Shown: positions 16,523-26,852, numbered from the stretch's first letter. The stretch is DNA of 52,607 nucleotides from Bacteroidota bacterium (GCA_023428135.1 JAEYZG010000049.1:1-52607), one strand, 5' to 3'. Translations and numbers: made by a program. Notes: generated by a model from the letters alone, not told the origin.

Positions 16523-18073
16523 TTAACGACTTTCAATGTACTTTTTTAATTTTAATAAATTACTATTATCCGGAGATTGTTCAAGTCCTTTGTTTAAAAG
16601 CTCCATAGCCATTTTTTTATCGTTTTTATTCATATAACTATCAGCTGCAGCTCCGAACATATTTGCTATGATAAGATTATCTATCCTTAAATTTTTATTG
16701 TTTAACTTCAGAATCTCTTGTGCACTTTTCAGATGCTTCATTCCCTCTGTGCGATCTCCTTTTTCAAAGCTATTAATTGAAACATAACAATAATTATGAA
16801 GGTAAACAGAAAGAATCATAGAGTTCTCTTTCAAAAAGGGATATGCCTTGGTATTCTCATCGAGTAGTTTTATTTCTTTAATTCCACCTGTCCCATTAAC
16901 GAAGCCTCTTAAAAGACTATTTGAAATTAACATCTGAGCATCAGAATGGTCAGCATTCAACAAATACACTTTCCTTGCACAATCTATTGATTGGTCAAAA
17001 TAGCCGAGATTATAGAAATATTTACCTAGTTCAGCATAATAAAACTGAGTGATTTCACTTTTGAATACAGTATCAGAGATACTTTGCGAGAACACTTCAT
17101 AAGCTTTTCTTAAAAAAGTGGTATCTTGTTGTTCTACCAGGTATTTATACATCTTCGAACCAAATATTCCTTTGGCTTCTCTGTTAGCCCCTTCCATATT
17201 GGCATTGTTGGCATACTCTGCGAGATAATAAAAATGAATATTCTGAGTAAAACTACCATTGTTCAGGATATCGCCTAATAGGCTAACCTTAAGAAATTTA
17301 TTCTTTTTAGAAGGATAAAGAATATCTGCTTTATAGGTATACAAATATGCTTTTTCATATTCTTTATTATCGATCGATTCAACGGCTTTATTATAGTATT
17401 GTATGCCGGCCAGGTTTTGAATAGTGATTGATTCATCCTGCCTATAAAAAAACTCATTGTATGCTTTGTCTATCCCTACTTGATTTACATAATCACGGCT
17501 AAGAAACTTTAATGTAACCAGTTGATTCACGTACTCCTTTTTCTCTTCCTTTGTAGGAAGAATATAACCTATATTAGGTAGTGTAGACTCAACTAAAATA
17601 TTAAGATTATCAGGATATGCTACAAGGTAAACATGAGTTGGTTTTTCCTTTATCTGAAATGGAATGCCGTAATGGGAAAAAACCAGAGCATATAAGGCGG
17701 ATCCCGAGACACAGTTATAGGTTCCGTTATCAAATATTTCACTCAGTGAGGTGAATTCTTTGTAGTTTTTCAGGAAATCTGCATGAACAGTTTTGAATAT
17801 TAATTTAACTTTTCTTGCTTGCTGTAAACCGGAAATACCTAAACCATCTAGTTTCTTATACAAAGCTGAAATTTTCTGATTAGCAGCTTTTACAGACATG
17901 ATATCTTGATTTTGAGAAGATATTAAAAAGATCCCCAATGTATCAACTTTACCAACCGAATATGAATAAAATATATCCTTTTCATATTTAGAATTATAAA
18001 GTAGGGAATCAATATTCTGGGAATAACCTTGTAAGAAAATTAGAATAGAAAAAATCGTAATAATCAATCGCAT
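16523..18073 (-). CDS. Exported transglutaminase-like/TPR protein
   Basis: The start at 18073 gives a compact signal peptide (MRLIITIFSILIFLQGYSQ); an upstream ATG at 18091 would add six residues. Numbered from the longer form, residues 115-165 carry a transglutaminase-like triad: C127 in NCVSGSALYALVFSHYGIPF, H153 in THVYLVA and D161. From about 235 to the end the protein is built of TPR-like helical pairs (YFYNLGYFDQSIDCARKVYL, AMELLNKGLEQSPDNSNLLK). The combination suggests a periplasmic peptide-handling or scaffold role rather than protein cross-linking. No partner gene is evident. Confidence 0.75.
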   Translation of the reverse strand: MRLIITIFSILIFLQGYSQNIDSLLYNSKYEKDIFYSYSVGKVDTLGIFLISSQNQDIMSVKAANQKISALYKKLDGLGISGLQQARKVKLIFKTVHADFLKNYKEFTSLSEIFDNGTYNCVSGSALYALVFSHYGIPFQIKEKPTHVYLVAYPDNLNILVESTLPNIGYILPTKEEKKEYVNQLVTLKFLSRDYVNQVGIDKAYNEFFYRQDESITIQNLAGIQYYNKAVESIDNKEYEKAYLYTYKADILYPSKKNKFLKVSLLGDILNNGSFTQNIHFYYLAEYANNANMEGANREAKGIFGSKMYKYLVEQQDTTFLRKAYEVFSQSISDTVFKSEITQFYYAELGKYFYNLGYFDQSIDCARKVYLLNADHSDAQMLISNSLLRGFVNGTGGIKEIKLLDENTKAYPFLKENSMILSVYLHNYCYVSINSFEKGDRTEGMKHLKSAQEILKLNNKNLRIDNLIIANMFGAAADSYMNKNDKKMAMELLNKGLEQSPDNSNLLKLKKYIESR

Positions 18074-18091
18074 AGAAAAGCATTTAGGCAT

Positions 18092-18915
18092 CTAAATTAC
18101 TTAATTTTTAAGAAATAAGAAAAGCTTGTTATGGTCAGAATATTACATAAATGACACTATACCTTTTCATTCATTAGATAAAATTTTATTTGACTTTTCG
18201 CTTATTGTGCAATAAAGGTCTACGCATAAAGCATTTTCGCATGAATTAGAGAAAAATTAAAGTTTAAAGCTAAAAGCGGAAGGCCAAAAAAATAACTAAG
18301 TTTTAATAATAAGTATGTTGGTCGACGGACCGGAATTTTCCTAAAAGTGCTGAATTAAATAATACCAAGTCATTTTTTATATTTATCATTCCTCCTATAG
18401 TCCTAGTTTGGTTTGCCTAACATTCCAAGGTGAGTCAGATGGCGCTATCCATGAGGAGAAGAAATTATTATCAATCTATAGTTAAAAGTATATCAATGAT
18501 CCCCTGTGTCGTTTTATTTGAAAGGTAAAAAAAGATATTCTTTTATCACAGACTACAGAGATATTTTGGTTAGACAGAGATGGAAAGATTCCGTCCTACA
18601 CACGCACCATAGCCTTCTAATTAACCTTGTTTAGTAAACCACAATCAACTGTTGTGTTCATCCTGACCCTGCGAAGGATCTGATAATTTTAAAATAATTT
18701 GATATCTAAACCACCATTCTGCCATATAGCTTAATTCTATTCATTCTGATAGTTCAGGTGCTTCACAAGTTCAGCATGAAAAAGGAAAGATTCTTTAAGT
18801 TGACTATGGTGCACACACCGGACTGGGAGAGTAATATAATTTTTACCGATGTATTTTTTAGAAGAATTTAAATAAGTGAATTTATGCAGACTGTAGAATA
18901 ATTGATTCAAAGCTG
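18092..18915. repeat. 824-bp spacer with dispersed repeats
   Basis: I see no gene. It holds a partial inverted family-A copy (18601-18626) and a direct family-A copy (18794-18830). It also has a well-kept family-B copy (18658-18687) with CCTGCGAAGGATCTGATA, preceded by an imperfect palindrome around CCACAATCAACTGTTGTG. Confidence 0.5.
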
Positions 18916-19416
18916 TTAATCTTTCATAAGCACACTTATATCTCCATTCCTTTCAAGTCGAGCTGCTTTGATCTTGCTTACATCAGATGTTTTTGCGTTC
19001 AGACGGATTGTCTGCATTAAATCATGCTTACTTAAATTACTTTTTCTCACTTCGTCCCATAATATTTCTCCATCCTTAATTAAAAGTCTTTCGTGACCCT
19101 TTATCCAATCACCAAATCTATCGGAATAGACAGCAATGAGAGAAAAAATTCTATGCAAAAACATTAAAAATAAACAGGAGGCTAAAATTTCAACAAATTC
19201 ATCAGAATTTGTAATTGCTCTGCTCAATAAAGAACCAAGAATAATCGCAATGATCATATCAAAAGCTGACATTTTCCCAATAAAACGCTTTTTTCCGAAG
19301 CGTACCAAAGCGATTCCTGTAATATATATCACAAAGCTCCTTAACAGGACCTGCAATATCGATAGATGTTCATCATTTCCAAACATGGATTTTAAGGACG
19401 AAACTATTTCTTCCAT
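18916..19416 (-). CDS. YetF/DUF421 family membrane protein
   Basis: The 166-residue protein has two or three N-terminal membrane segments (LRSFVIYITGIALVRFG, MIIAIILGSLLSRAI, FVEILASCLFLMFLHRIFSL). The conserved family stretches are RFGKKRFIGKMSAFDMI and GHERLLIKDGEILWDEVRKS NLS. The C-terminal cytosolic part (HDLMQTIRL..., ARLERNGDISVLMKD) matches the YetF C-terminal domain. Members occur in sporulation and general membrane contexts; the function is unknown here. It is monocistronic. Confidence 0.85.
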   Translation of the reverse strand: MEEIVSSLKSMFGNDEHLSILQVLLRSFVIYITGIALVRFGKKRFIGKMSAFDMIIAIILGSLLSRAITNSDEFVEILASCLFLMFLHRIFSLIAVYSDRFGDWIKGHERLLIKDGEILWDEVRKSNLSKHDLMQTIRLNAKTSDVSKIKAARLERNGDISVLMKD

Positions 19417-19601
19417 AAATATTACTTACAAAGTTGTTATTATGAAGTACAATTGAAGAAAAACACATATAGAAGAATAATGTTCGTTGCTTTCAAAATT
19501 AAGATGGTGTCTTCTCTCCGACCGGTAACAACTTGTTATAAGGAGTCTCCGATAACATACTACCAAAGACTCCCTTAATAGATTATTAATAGAATAAGCG
19601 A

Positions 19602-22600
19602 TTACTTAACTACTAATTTTTCAGTAAACACTTTATCTCCCATAATTACTTTCATTAAATAAACCCCAGGCTTTTGATCAGACGCATTCCAGGAAATACT
19701 AAGATCTTCTCCCATTTGAACCTCACCTGTAAACAAGTTTGTCAAAAATTTTCCTCTATTATCATATATATCTACCATTGCTTCAACAGATTCAGTAGCT
19801 GGTATAGATATATGAAAAATATCAGATGAAGGATTAGGGTAACAAACTGTTCGGATTGCATATTCATTGGAAATTCTAGCTGCGCTGTTGATGACAGAGA
19901 AATTGACTGTTAATGGTGTACCAACTGTTCCTGAACCGCTGGCTCCTGCATAAGGTGTAGCTGTAAGGGTATGGCTTCCTAATGTAAAATTTCCTGAATT
20001 ATAATTCCCGTTATTATCGCCAAACATAGCATAAGGAACAGTACTTTCTACCCGGTTAAAAGTACCGTCCATTTGAAATCGAACACTCCCTATGGTAGCA
20101 GGATTAGTATTAGCTCTTACATTTAAATTAAGAGTAGGCAGCATTGTCCGATCAATCATAGTTCCATTCGTGATTGTCATAATATCCGTATCATTATCGG
20201 CATTGATAAGTGTGAGACTAACTACCGCTTGGGTGGCCGATGCGATTACATCCACTATAACATTGTCTGAATAAGTCAGATCCGTATTATCCAAAACTGT
20301 GAGTCTGAACTGATATGTGCCGGGAACAGTAAAACCTGATAAAGATAAATTAAGTGAATTACTATTACTCATAGTAAAGTTAGTAGCAGGTCCTGAAATG
20401 AAGCTCCATTGCACAGATTGAATTGTCCCATCCCGATCATAAGCGTCACCATCCAATACAACAGAATTATTTGGCAATACAATTTCTTTATCATGACCTG
20501 CATTTGCATATGGAGGGAAAGAAATCATAACGTGAAATTTCACAGTTCTTGTAAGACCTTTTACTCCAGTCGCATTGGGGCCAGAATAAGGTGTAGCTGA
20601 AATAATATGAGTACCTAATGTTAATGGGCCCGGATTAAAATTTCCATTGACATCTCCATATAAGGCATAAGGTGTACTATTTTCTATACTCACCTTTCCA
20701 TCATATTCGAACCGTACGCTTCCTACTGTTCCAGGTATGGTTGAAGCTACAATATTAAAATTACTGGTCGAATAATGTGATAAATAAAATATATGTCCTT
20801 CCTGAAAATTGTTAAAAACAGATTGATCGGTATCGGCGTTTATCAAACTAATGGAACCTATGGCTTGTCCTGATACTGTAACGGAAACTTCATCTATATT
20901 CACGGCCCCTTCACTGCTTGTAACAGTTAATCTGAAGATATACGTCCCTGGAAGGATTAATTCAGAAACAGTAGTGCTTAGTGAATTAGGATTTGTAATA
21001 ACAGGGCTGACAAAGCCTCCGGGGCTTGATTGAATAGACCAGAAAACAGAAGAAATACTTCCTTCCTGTGAAATTGCAGTACCGCTAAGCGTCGTTGTAG
21101 CAACAGAGTTTAAGGTCTGATCTGGGCCTGCATTCACTAAGGGAGGAAGAGGTAATTTATCCAGAAAAAACTGAACGGTATCAGATGCTATCAATTTGCC
21201 AGAAGCATTGGTGCCAGAATACTGTCTGGCAATTAAAGTATAATGCCCCTTACTGGCATTCCATATATTGTAATTTCCACTATTATCTCCAGCTAAAGCA
21301 AAAGGAACTGTATTTTCTGTTATAAAAGCAGAACCATTAAGAAAAAATCGAACACTCTTAGGATTCTTTACAGGATTAAATCGAATATTAATACCTTCAC
21401 CGGGAATCACTACAATAGTATCACCTTTCCTCAACCATGCTCTGTCTTCATCTGTAACTGCATTTACCACGGTGAAAAATGCTTTGTTAGCAGAAGGGGC
21501 AAGAGGATTATATTTTAATAGTTTTAGTTGTAAATTATCAGGTGTTGTAAAGAACAGCACCCCATTTACATTGGTGAGATTATCTGAATCACGGAAAGAA
21601 GTACCTGGAAATATATTCTTCACGGGTTTTGTGTTTACTGAAGTCAAATCTGATTGCCATAATTGATTTCTATCTTCTGGAGTCTCCGGTCCTCCTCCAG
21701 GATCATGGTTAATATGATCAGTAAAAAGTAAAGTATTGCCAACTATAGTAAAATTCGAACCTGTAGTAAAGCTAACCCTTTCTGTACCAACAATAGTACC
21801 ATTGCTTCTATATATCGAGCCAGAGACACTTTCAAACAAAGTATTAATAGCAAGTAAATTATTTACTTCACCTATAATATGCGTCTCGTTTTCAGGTCCA
21901 AAATCCGTCACCAGCTGAGTACCCTGAGCAGTTCCATTCGTTACATAAAACATATATCTGCTGTATGAATTAACTATAAAATATAATTTCCCCTGATAAC
22001 TTGTTAAATCGTTCAAATCGTCATAATCTAATTGAAAGGAAGTAACACGTTCTGTACCTGCAGCAGTAGCATTGCTTTTCCAAAGTTCCACATCCTCAGC
22101 ACCAGGATACTGACTATTTGAAACTCTAAACTGAAAATATAACAACCCATCAACATTAGTAAACTGGTTTAAATTATAGGGAGTCTGGAAACCTTTTACC
22201 TTAACTGTTCCGGCAATAGTTCCGTTTGTCTTCCATAACTCCGGCCCAGAGTTACCCATAACCTGGAACATTAATAGCCCGTTCACCACTTCATGGTCAT
22301 CTGAAATAAACCAAAAATTTTCGAATGAAGGAAAAGAAGGTACCAACTGAGGGTAGGGAGAAAGATTTATTGTTTTTAAAAGTACTGGATTTCCTGTGCT
22401 TACTTTATATAAATTAGATGTACCTCCGGATTGTGCACCAAAATAGAATTCATTATTAAGTACACCTAAAGGTTTAATATTATTGTAAGTAGCTATAGCT
22501 ACTGTACCTCCTGAGGTCCCATTACTTCTCCATAAAGAAACATTGGCACCGTTCTCTGTAGTAAAAAAAAAGGCTTTGTTGATAGCAAAAGGTTTTTGTC

Positions 22601-22856
22601 TATAACGATCTTGCCCGTAAGGGTGTGTTGAATACACAATACCCTTTCCTCCAAGATCTTTTACAAATACTGTTCCCCCTGCTGCACCATTTGACTTCCA
22701 TAAGCTATCATTATGAAAGAAGTATAAATAGTCCAAAGCTTCAAAAAAACCATAACTATTGCCCGGAATGTTTTTCACTACAACCGGTTGCGCAGCTGCA
22801 ATCTGATGCATAACTACAGCTAGCAAACTTATTAATGTTAGTCCAAATTTTTTCAT
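19602..22856 (-). CDS. Secreted ELWxxDGT-type propeller protein with T9SS type A domain
   Basis: The 1084-residue product has a signal peptide (MKKFGLTLISLLAVVMHQIA). Residues 25-460 consist of repeats of the ELWxxDGT type (SLWKSNGAAGGTVFVKDLGG, ELWKTNGTIAGTVKVKG, ELWKSNATAAGTERVTSF), which probably fold as a beta-propeller. A second half alternates PKD/REJ-like domains (NAGPDQTLNSVATTTLSGTA, NAGHDKEIVLPNNSVVLDGD) with domains that repeat RFEYDG/RFQMDG ... PYALYGDVNGNFNPGPLTLG, possibly carbohydrate- or surface-binding. The end is a T9SS type A domain (VCYPNPSSDIFHISI ... GVYLMKVIMGDKVFTEKLVVK). It is predicted to be secreted or surface-bound. Confidence 0.85.
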   Translation of the reverse strand: MKKFGLTLISLLAVVMHQIAAAQPVVVKNIPGNSYGFFEALDYLYFFHNDSLWKSNGAAGGTVFVKDLGGKGIVYSTHPYGQDRYRQKPFAINKAFFFTTENGANVSLWRSNGTSGGTVAIATYNNIKPLGVLNNEFYFGAQSGGTSNLYKVSTGNPVLLKTINLSPYPQLVPSFPSFENFWFISDDHEVVNGLLMFQVMGNSGPELWKTNGTIAGTVKVKGFQTPYNLNQFTNVDGLLYFQFRVSNSQYPGAEDVELWKSNATAAGTERVTSFQLDYDDLNDLTSYQGKLYFIVNSYSRYMFYVTNGTAQGTQLVTDFGPENETHIIGEVNNLLAINTLFESVSGSIYRSNGTIVGTERVSFTTGSNFTIVGNTLLFTDHINHDPGGGPETPEDRNQLWQSDLTSVNTKPVKNIFPGTSFRDSDNLTNVNGVLFFTTPDNLQLKLLKYNPLAPSANKAFFTVVNAVTDEDRAWLRKGDTIVVIPGEGINIRFNPVKNPKSVRFFLNGSAFITENTVPFALAGDNSGNYNIWNASKGHYTLIARQYSGTNASGKLIASDTVQFFLDKLPLPPLVNAGPDQTLNSVATTTLSGTAISQEGSISSVFWSIQSSPGGFVSPVITNPNSLSTTVSELILPGTYIFRLTVTSSEGAVNIDEVSVTVSGQAIGSISLINADTDQSVFNNFQEGHIFYLSHYSTSNFNIVASTIPGTVGSVRFEYDGKVSIENSTPYALYGDVNGNFNPGPLTLGTHIISATPYSGPNATGVKGLTRTVKFHVMISFPPYANAGHDKEIVLPNNSVVLDGDAYDRDGTIQSVQWSFISGPATNFTMSNSNSLNLSLSGFTVPGTYQFRLTVLDNTDLTYSDNVIVDVIASATQAVVSLTLINADNDTDIMTITNGTMIDRTMLPTLNLNVRANTNPATIGSVRFQMDGTFNRVESTVPYAMFGDNNGNYNSGNFTLGSHTLTATPYAGASGSGTVGTPLTVNFSVINSAARISNEYAIRTVCYPNPSSDIFHISIPATESVEAMVDIYDNRGKFLTNLFTGEVQMGEDLSISWNASDQKPGVYLMKVIMGDKVFTEKLVVK

Positions 22857-23497
22857 AAGGTTTAATTGGATTTGTTAACTGATTCATTAATAAAAACTGA
22901 ATTATTCTTATTGAATAACCTTTAATGGTGAAAGAAAATATACTATTTCAAATTCATTTTTATGATGAATAATTGATGCAAAAATGGCCAATTGATATGC
23001 ATCAACAGAAATGTATTAGTAAAATTCATATAGTTATCCACATCTTTAATGCTTTATGAAGTGAAAGGAGGAATAAGCTGAAGTTGTCAAGTGCCAGATG
23101 ACATGTTATACAAACCGTTGATCACTAGTTAAGTATTTGTTGGATTTCAAATCTTCTGGCTTATTAAGCCTAATCAGAAGCATAACTATTATATACAACA
23201 TTTGTTATATAAAAAAAAGTATAATGTTATGAAAAGTATTATCTTAATTCTGCTCGAAGACCGGAACACTTTTGTAAAGCGGGCAATTTATGACAGGGAT
23301 TTATTAACGCAATTAAGAATTATGTTGATAGTGTATTCGCATTTATATTGGTTAAAAAGTGATTCAAAGATTCATTCTGGCGCAGTCATTTTAACATTAT
23401 TTTGTTAACCACAGTCAGCTGTGTCATCCTGATCACGTAAAGGAACAGCCTATAATGGAATAGTCTATCCCTTAAGTTGACGTTTATAAACCGTAAT
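22857..23497. other. 641-bp spacer, no convincing gene
   Basis: A 68-codon plus-strand frame at 23202-23408 exists, but it runs into repeat sequence and has no recognisable features, so I do not call it. A family-B copy with the palindrome CCACAGTCAGCTGTG lies at 23410-23447, and a partial family-A motif at 23470-23483. Confidence 0.4.
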
Positions 23498-24310
23498 TCA
23501 CAACAATCCGGAAGCTATCGATTTGGAAAGCAATTCCACGATATTCTTTGCATCCATCTTCTTTAGCATATTCTTCCGGTGATTATAAACTGTATGTTCA
23601 CTAATATTAAGCATACTGCTGATTTCAGTGCTCGATTTCCCTTGTTTTATCAAGTTCAGAATTTCCCTCTCTCTAATGGAAAGAATATTCAGCCCAGAAT
23701 CTGCAAGATAGTTTTTTGTAAAGATAGGATAGTATACTCCTTCTGCATCTTTCTTAGAAATACCAAGAGTTATACCTCTGTCCTGCTTAATATCACTGAT
23801 ATCTGTAACCGTCATAAGGGCGATACGAGCCTTTTTACATTCATCACCATGAATTACGGATAATTGCTGGAGATAACTGCCGAGGGAGCCGTCTATTCGA
23901 AACAGATTATAATTAAATGTTACACGTAAATCTTTGATCTCGTCCAGCGTTGTACATCTATCAAAAAAATCGAACATGATAGGAAAAATATCATTATGAA
24001 TAATTTGAAGTTGTTCCTCCGGGAAAAGAGAGATTGTTTTCTGAATTCCTTGCTCATAAAAATCATCGCATGAATAACCTAGCATACTTTTCACATTTTC
24101 ACTCATGTAAATGTAACCTTGAGTTGAAAAATCTAATACACTCACCACCCCATGAAATTCTTTCATCAGCTGAGTAAGCTCTATAATACTTGCCAGATTG
24201 CTTTTATTTTCGGAGATCAACATGTGTTCCGGCACATAACAGGTAAATATCCTTACCGCTTCTTTGTAATGCTGTATATAAGTTTTATGGCTTGGTCTGG
24301 AGTAAGTCAT
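23498..24310 (-). CDS. PAS-like/LuxR-type transcriptional regulator
   Basis: The 270-residue protein has an N-terminal PAS-like sensory region (about 50-195: VVSVLDFSTQGYIYMSENVK, SMLGYSCDDFYEQGIQ). Its C-terminus is a LuxR/GerE helix-turn-helix (about 205-265: LSIREREILNLIKQGKSSTE, ISSMLNISEHTVYNHRKNML). There is no receiver aspartate domain, so it is not a classical response regulator; the PAS ligand is unknown. It is a single gene with AT-rich spacers on both sides, so its targets cannot be inferred from context. Confidence 0.88.
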   Translation of the reverse strand: MTYSRPSHKTYIQHYKEAVRIFTCYVPEHMLISENKSNLASIIELTQLMKEFHGVVSVLDFSTQGYIYMSENVKSMLGYSCDDFYEQGIQKTISLFPEEQLQIIHNDIFPIMFDFFDRCTTLDEIKDLRVTFNYNLFRIDGSLGSYLQQLSVIHGDECKKARIALMTVTDISDIKQDRGITLGISKKDAEGVYYPIFTKNYLADSGLNILSIREREILNLIKQGKSSTEISSMLNISEHTVYNHRKNMLKKMDAKNIVELLSKSIASGLL

Positions 24311-24861
24311 ACAATAATAAAAAGGGTACTAAGATTTTATCTCTAATTCATTTTCAATTGAGTCTCCTGTGACTTAAAACAAGCTAAAGAAAAAATATCT
24401 GCAAACCTGTCTAAGCTATGATAAAAAATTAAAAAAGGCAGTCACAATAGACCACCTTACAATATAACCCTAATTTCTCAATATTTAAGATAACCCCTGA
24501 GAGACTAATAGATTATTCCCATTTAATATTGTAAGAAATTAATTTTTTATTAATGTTTTTATTATCCAAACAATGTCCTAGAGAGAGTATTTTAAATAGC
24601 CTTTCAGAGCTTTATAGTCCTCGTTTGATATAAATCAAATTTGGCTAGTCAAAATAAGATTAACGAGGATTCTCTAGAATAAAGATCGCATCGCTACTTC
24701 AAATCTAAAATAAGAGAACCTCCTTCTCCCCCTGCTTCAAAGTTACCATCTCTTCTCATCACCCTACTGGCATACTATCGCAAGACTTGCCAATCAGAAA
24801 TCTAAAATATATGGTGGTATTTACAATATAACCTTATCTCAGATGAAAATACAACTCAAGT
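24311..24861. other. 551-bp spacer with a family-D repeat
   Basis: No gene is seen. A copy of the GATCGCATCGCTACTTCAAA motif begins at 24684. The same motif recurs at 26967 and 35176, so it is a dispersed repeat rather than a regulatory site of one gene. Confidence 0.4.
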
Positions 24862-26469
24862 TTAAGCCATCACATCAAGATCTTTATCCAGCCCTATTCT
24901 TTCAAGAAACTTATTATTAAAAACCCTCATTGATCCCCCTAAAATAAATTTTCTAATCTTTAGCCATTTATTAATCCTCTCCTCTCCATACATCTTTCTG
25001 ACCATCTGAGGTGTCATATTGTAGTTAAGCTTTCCCCAGTGCAAAGTAAACGGCACCCCCAGTTCTTCCAGTTTCTGGCAAGTGGATATAAAAAAGGCTC
25101 TGGTTATTTTAGAATCCATGCCGTCTAACTCCATCACACAGCTCTTTTCAAATTTTGTAAAACCTAATAATGCTTTTGTGCCTTTTACAAATCTAAAGCC
25201 TATGGCTCCACTAAAAGGGTTCTCCTTATTGATTTCGATAATTGCTTCGAGTACTTTGGAAGTATGCGCTGAATCTATACAAAATGCAAAGCTTGCAAGT
25301 TTTCCTCTAAATGCTGTATTTCGGAATGTTTCTCCTACTGTGCCCGTGAGCGTATCTGTAACAGCATAGGCGAGCGGAAACAATTTATTGACAAGAGGAG
25401 GAATTATATGATCTGCTAAAGGCCCGGCAGCATCAAGTACTTTTTGTATGAGTCCCAACGTATCGTCACCATAAAAAAAGCCATTTTCATCTCTTGGAAT
25501 TTTAGTATAGTTTTCCCTGTATGGCAATTTATACATCAAACGAAGGTATACGCCTTTCTTATCATTATTATGTTCAAAGCTATGAGGATTTACCACAACG
25601 TCGAGATGGTATATCTGAGGCTGATCCGGGCTCTGTGGATAGGGCAACCGTGAAGCAATACCTGAAAAATCTCTTTGATTGATTAGGTTTTTAACGGCAT
25701 CAGCATAAGGTACATTAGGAATCTTGTGTTGCTCAAGAAGAAAAATAGGTTCGACTTCAAGCAATACACCATGTATAAATCCAAAACTTCCGAAACTCAC
25801 AACTGCAGCATTAAATGCATCATCATCCCGTATAAGTTCTGCTCCAAGCCATTGAATAAAATTTTCAGAAGCAATAGGATTTGAACTTCTTTCCAGCCAC
25901 ACATGAGAGTCTGGCCCAGTAATGATATGAAGCCCTACTATAGTATCATGTACAGCCCCCAGATTAAAAGCACCTCCGTGAGTGCCTGTAGACGTGGCGC
26001 CGGCAACGGTCTGACCATTACTGTTTCCAGAAGCTTTGAGCGAACGTTTCGGGTTACTTTCTTTTTCCAGCTTTTCATTCAGATCAAGTATACTCACTCC
26101 ACATTGGGTAAAAAAGAGGTTCTCCGGTTTATTTCCCTGATCAAGCCATGCCTCATCAATGAATGATTTTCCCATATTGAATGTAAGCCGCAGTGACTTG
26201 GTATCTATTACTCCTCCTTCTGAGACGGCCACATCGGAGAACGACCATCCGCTCCCCATAGCTCTCAGCTGAATGTTATGCTCCAACGCATATTTGATAA
26301 GCCATTGAAAATTTGCCGTAGTAGCCCTGTATTTGGCAGTACCATCCGGTGCAGATTCGGGCAAACGTAGTTTAAAACTTGTATGCTCTTTAAAAGTATG
26401 GGTAAAGTTCTGATGTATATTTTCCCACTTTCCCAGCTCTAGAGGCTCAATTCCTTCTGGTAGATTCAT
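24862..26469 (-). CDS. FAD-binding (PCMH-type) oxidase, sugar-lactone oxidase-like
   Basis: The 535-residue protein belongs to the vanillyl-alcohol-oxidase/PCMH flavoprotein superfamily. The FAD-binding half shows MGSGWSFSDV (71-80) and the diphosphate-binding GQTVAGATSTGTHGG (152-166), followed by VSFGSFGFIHGVLLEVEPIF. The histidine that carries covalent FAD in many relatives would have to lie near MGSGWS, but none is seen there, so FAD is probably non-covalent. The C-terminal half (HWGKLNYNMTPQMVRKMYG) resembles D-arabinono- or gulono-lactone oxidases and alditol oxidases. It oxidises a sugar or polyol; the substrate is unknown. No signal peptide is seen. It starts 26 bp after the Bor-like lipoprotein stop and is probably co-transcribed with it. 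Confidence 0.85.
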   Translation of the reverse strand: MNLPEGIEPLELGKWENIHQNFTHTFKEHTSFKLRLPESAPDGTAKYRATTANFQWLIKYALEHNIQLRAMGSGWSFSDVAVSEGGVIDTKSLRLTFNMGKSFIDEAWLDQGNKPENLFFTQCGVSILDLNEKLEKESNPKRSLKASGNSNGQTVAGATSTGTHGGAFNLGAVHDTIVGLHIITGPDSHVWLERSSNPIASENFIQWLGAELIRDDDAFNAAVVSFGSFGFIHGVLLEVEPIFLLEQHKIPNVPYADAVKNLINQRDFSGIASRLPYPQSPDQPQIYHLDVVVNPHSFEHNNDKKGVYLRLMYKLPYRENYTKIPRDENGFFYGDDTLGLIQKVLDAAGPLADHIIPPLVNKLFPLAYAVTDTLTGTVGETFRNTAFRGKLASFAFCIDSAHTSKVLEAIIEINKENPFSGAIGFRFVKGTKALLGFTKFEKSCVMELDGMDSKITRAFFISTCQKLEELGVPFTLHWGKLNYNMTPQMVRKMYGEERINKWLKIRKFILGGSMRVFNNKFLERIGLDKDLDVMA

Positions 26470-26495
26470 CTTGGATCAATGTTTTGGTTAAAAAA

Positions 26496-26852
26496 TTAAT
26501 TCCCCAACTGTTCGGTTGGTATGGATTTAGGATTACAGGTCCATTCGACCTTAAGTGGAACTGCTATGCCAAGTGTTGCTGCTGATATAATTATAAAGCC
26601 GATATTGGTCTTTACGGTTACGCTGGTCATTGCCCCGGATTCACATTTGGGATTGATATCTTTAGTCTGCACGAGTCCCCAGGCATAGGTCCAGGCCGTT
26701 TTCCTGTTAGCGGGATTGTTAACCATTGTATCACTGTCATACTTTGCCACAATCCTTGTAGTCATGCAGCTTTGTAAAGTCAAAGAGATAGTCAGCAATG
26801 TGATCATTGACAAAGACCTTCTGCTGCGATAAGAAAATAAATAATTGCTCAT
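26496..26852 (-). CDS. Bor-like small lipoprotein
   Basis: A 118-residue lipoprotein (MITLLTISLTLQSC, C29 as lipobox cysteine; an internal ATG at 26807 would give a shorter signal). The mature part follows the pattern of phage lambda Bor and its bacterial relatives: a WGLVQTKDINPKCESGAM segment, then VKTNIGFIIISAATLGIAVP and a final LKVEWTC, with two cysteines in equivalent places. Bor-like proteins are outer-membrane lipoproteins, one of which affects serum resistance in E. coli; the role here is unknown. It is upstream of the FAD oxidase on the same strand. Confidence 0.65.
   Translation of the reverse strand: MSNYLFSYRSRRSLSMITLLTISLTLQSCMTTRIVAKYDSDTMVNNPANRKTAWTYAWGLVQTKDINPKCESGAMTSVTVKTNIGFIIISAATLGIAVPLKVEWTCNPKSIPTEQLGN

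Noticed and set aside
19542..19573. GGAGTCT/AGACTCC inverted repeat behind the 1084-aa gene
   Set aside because: Only 7 bp of stem with an 18-nt loop and no T-tract; too weak to call a terminator.
23202..23408. 68-codon plus-strand open frame
   Set aside because: It runs into the family-B repeat, has no domain, signal or coding-like composition, and ends in repeat sequence.
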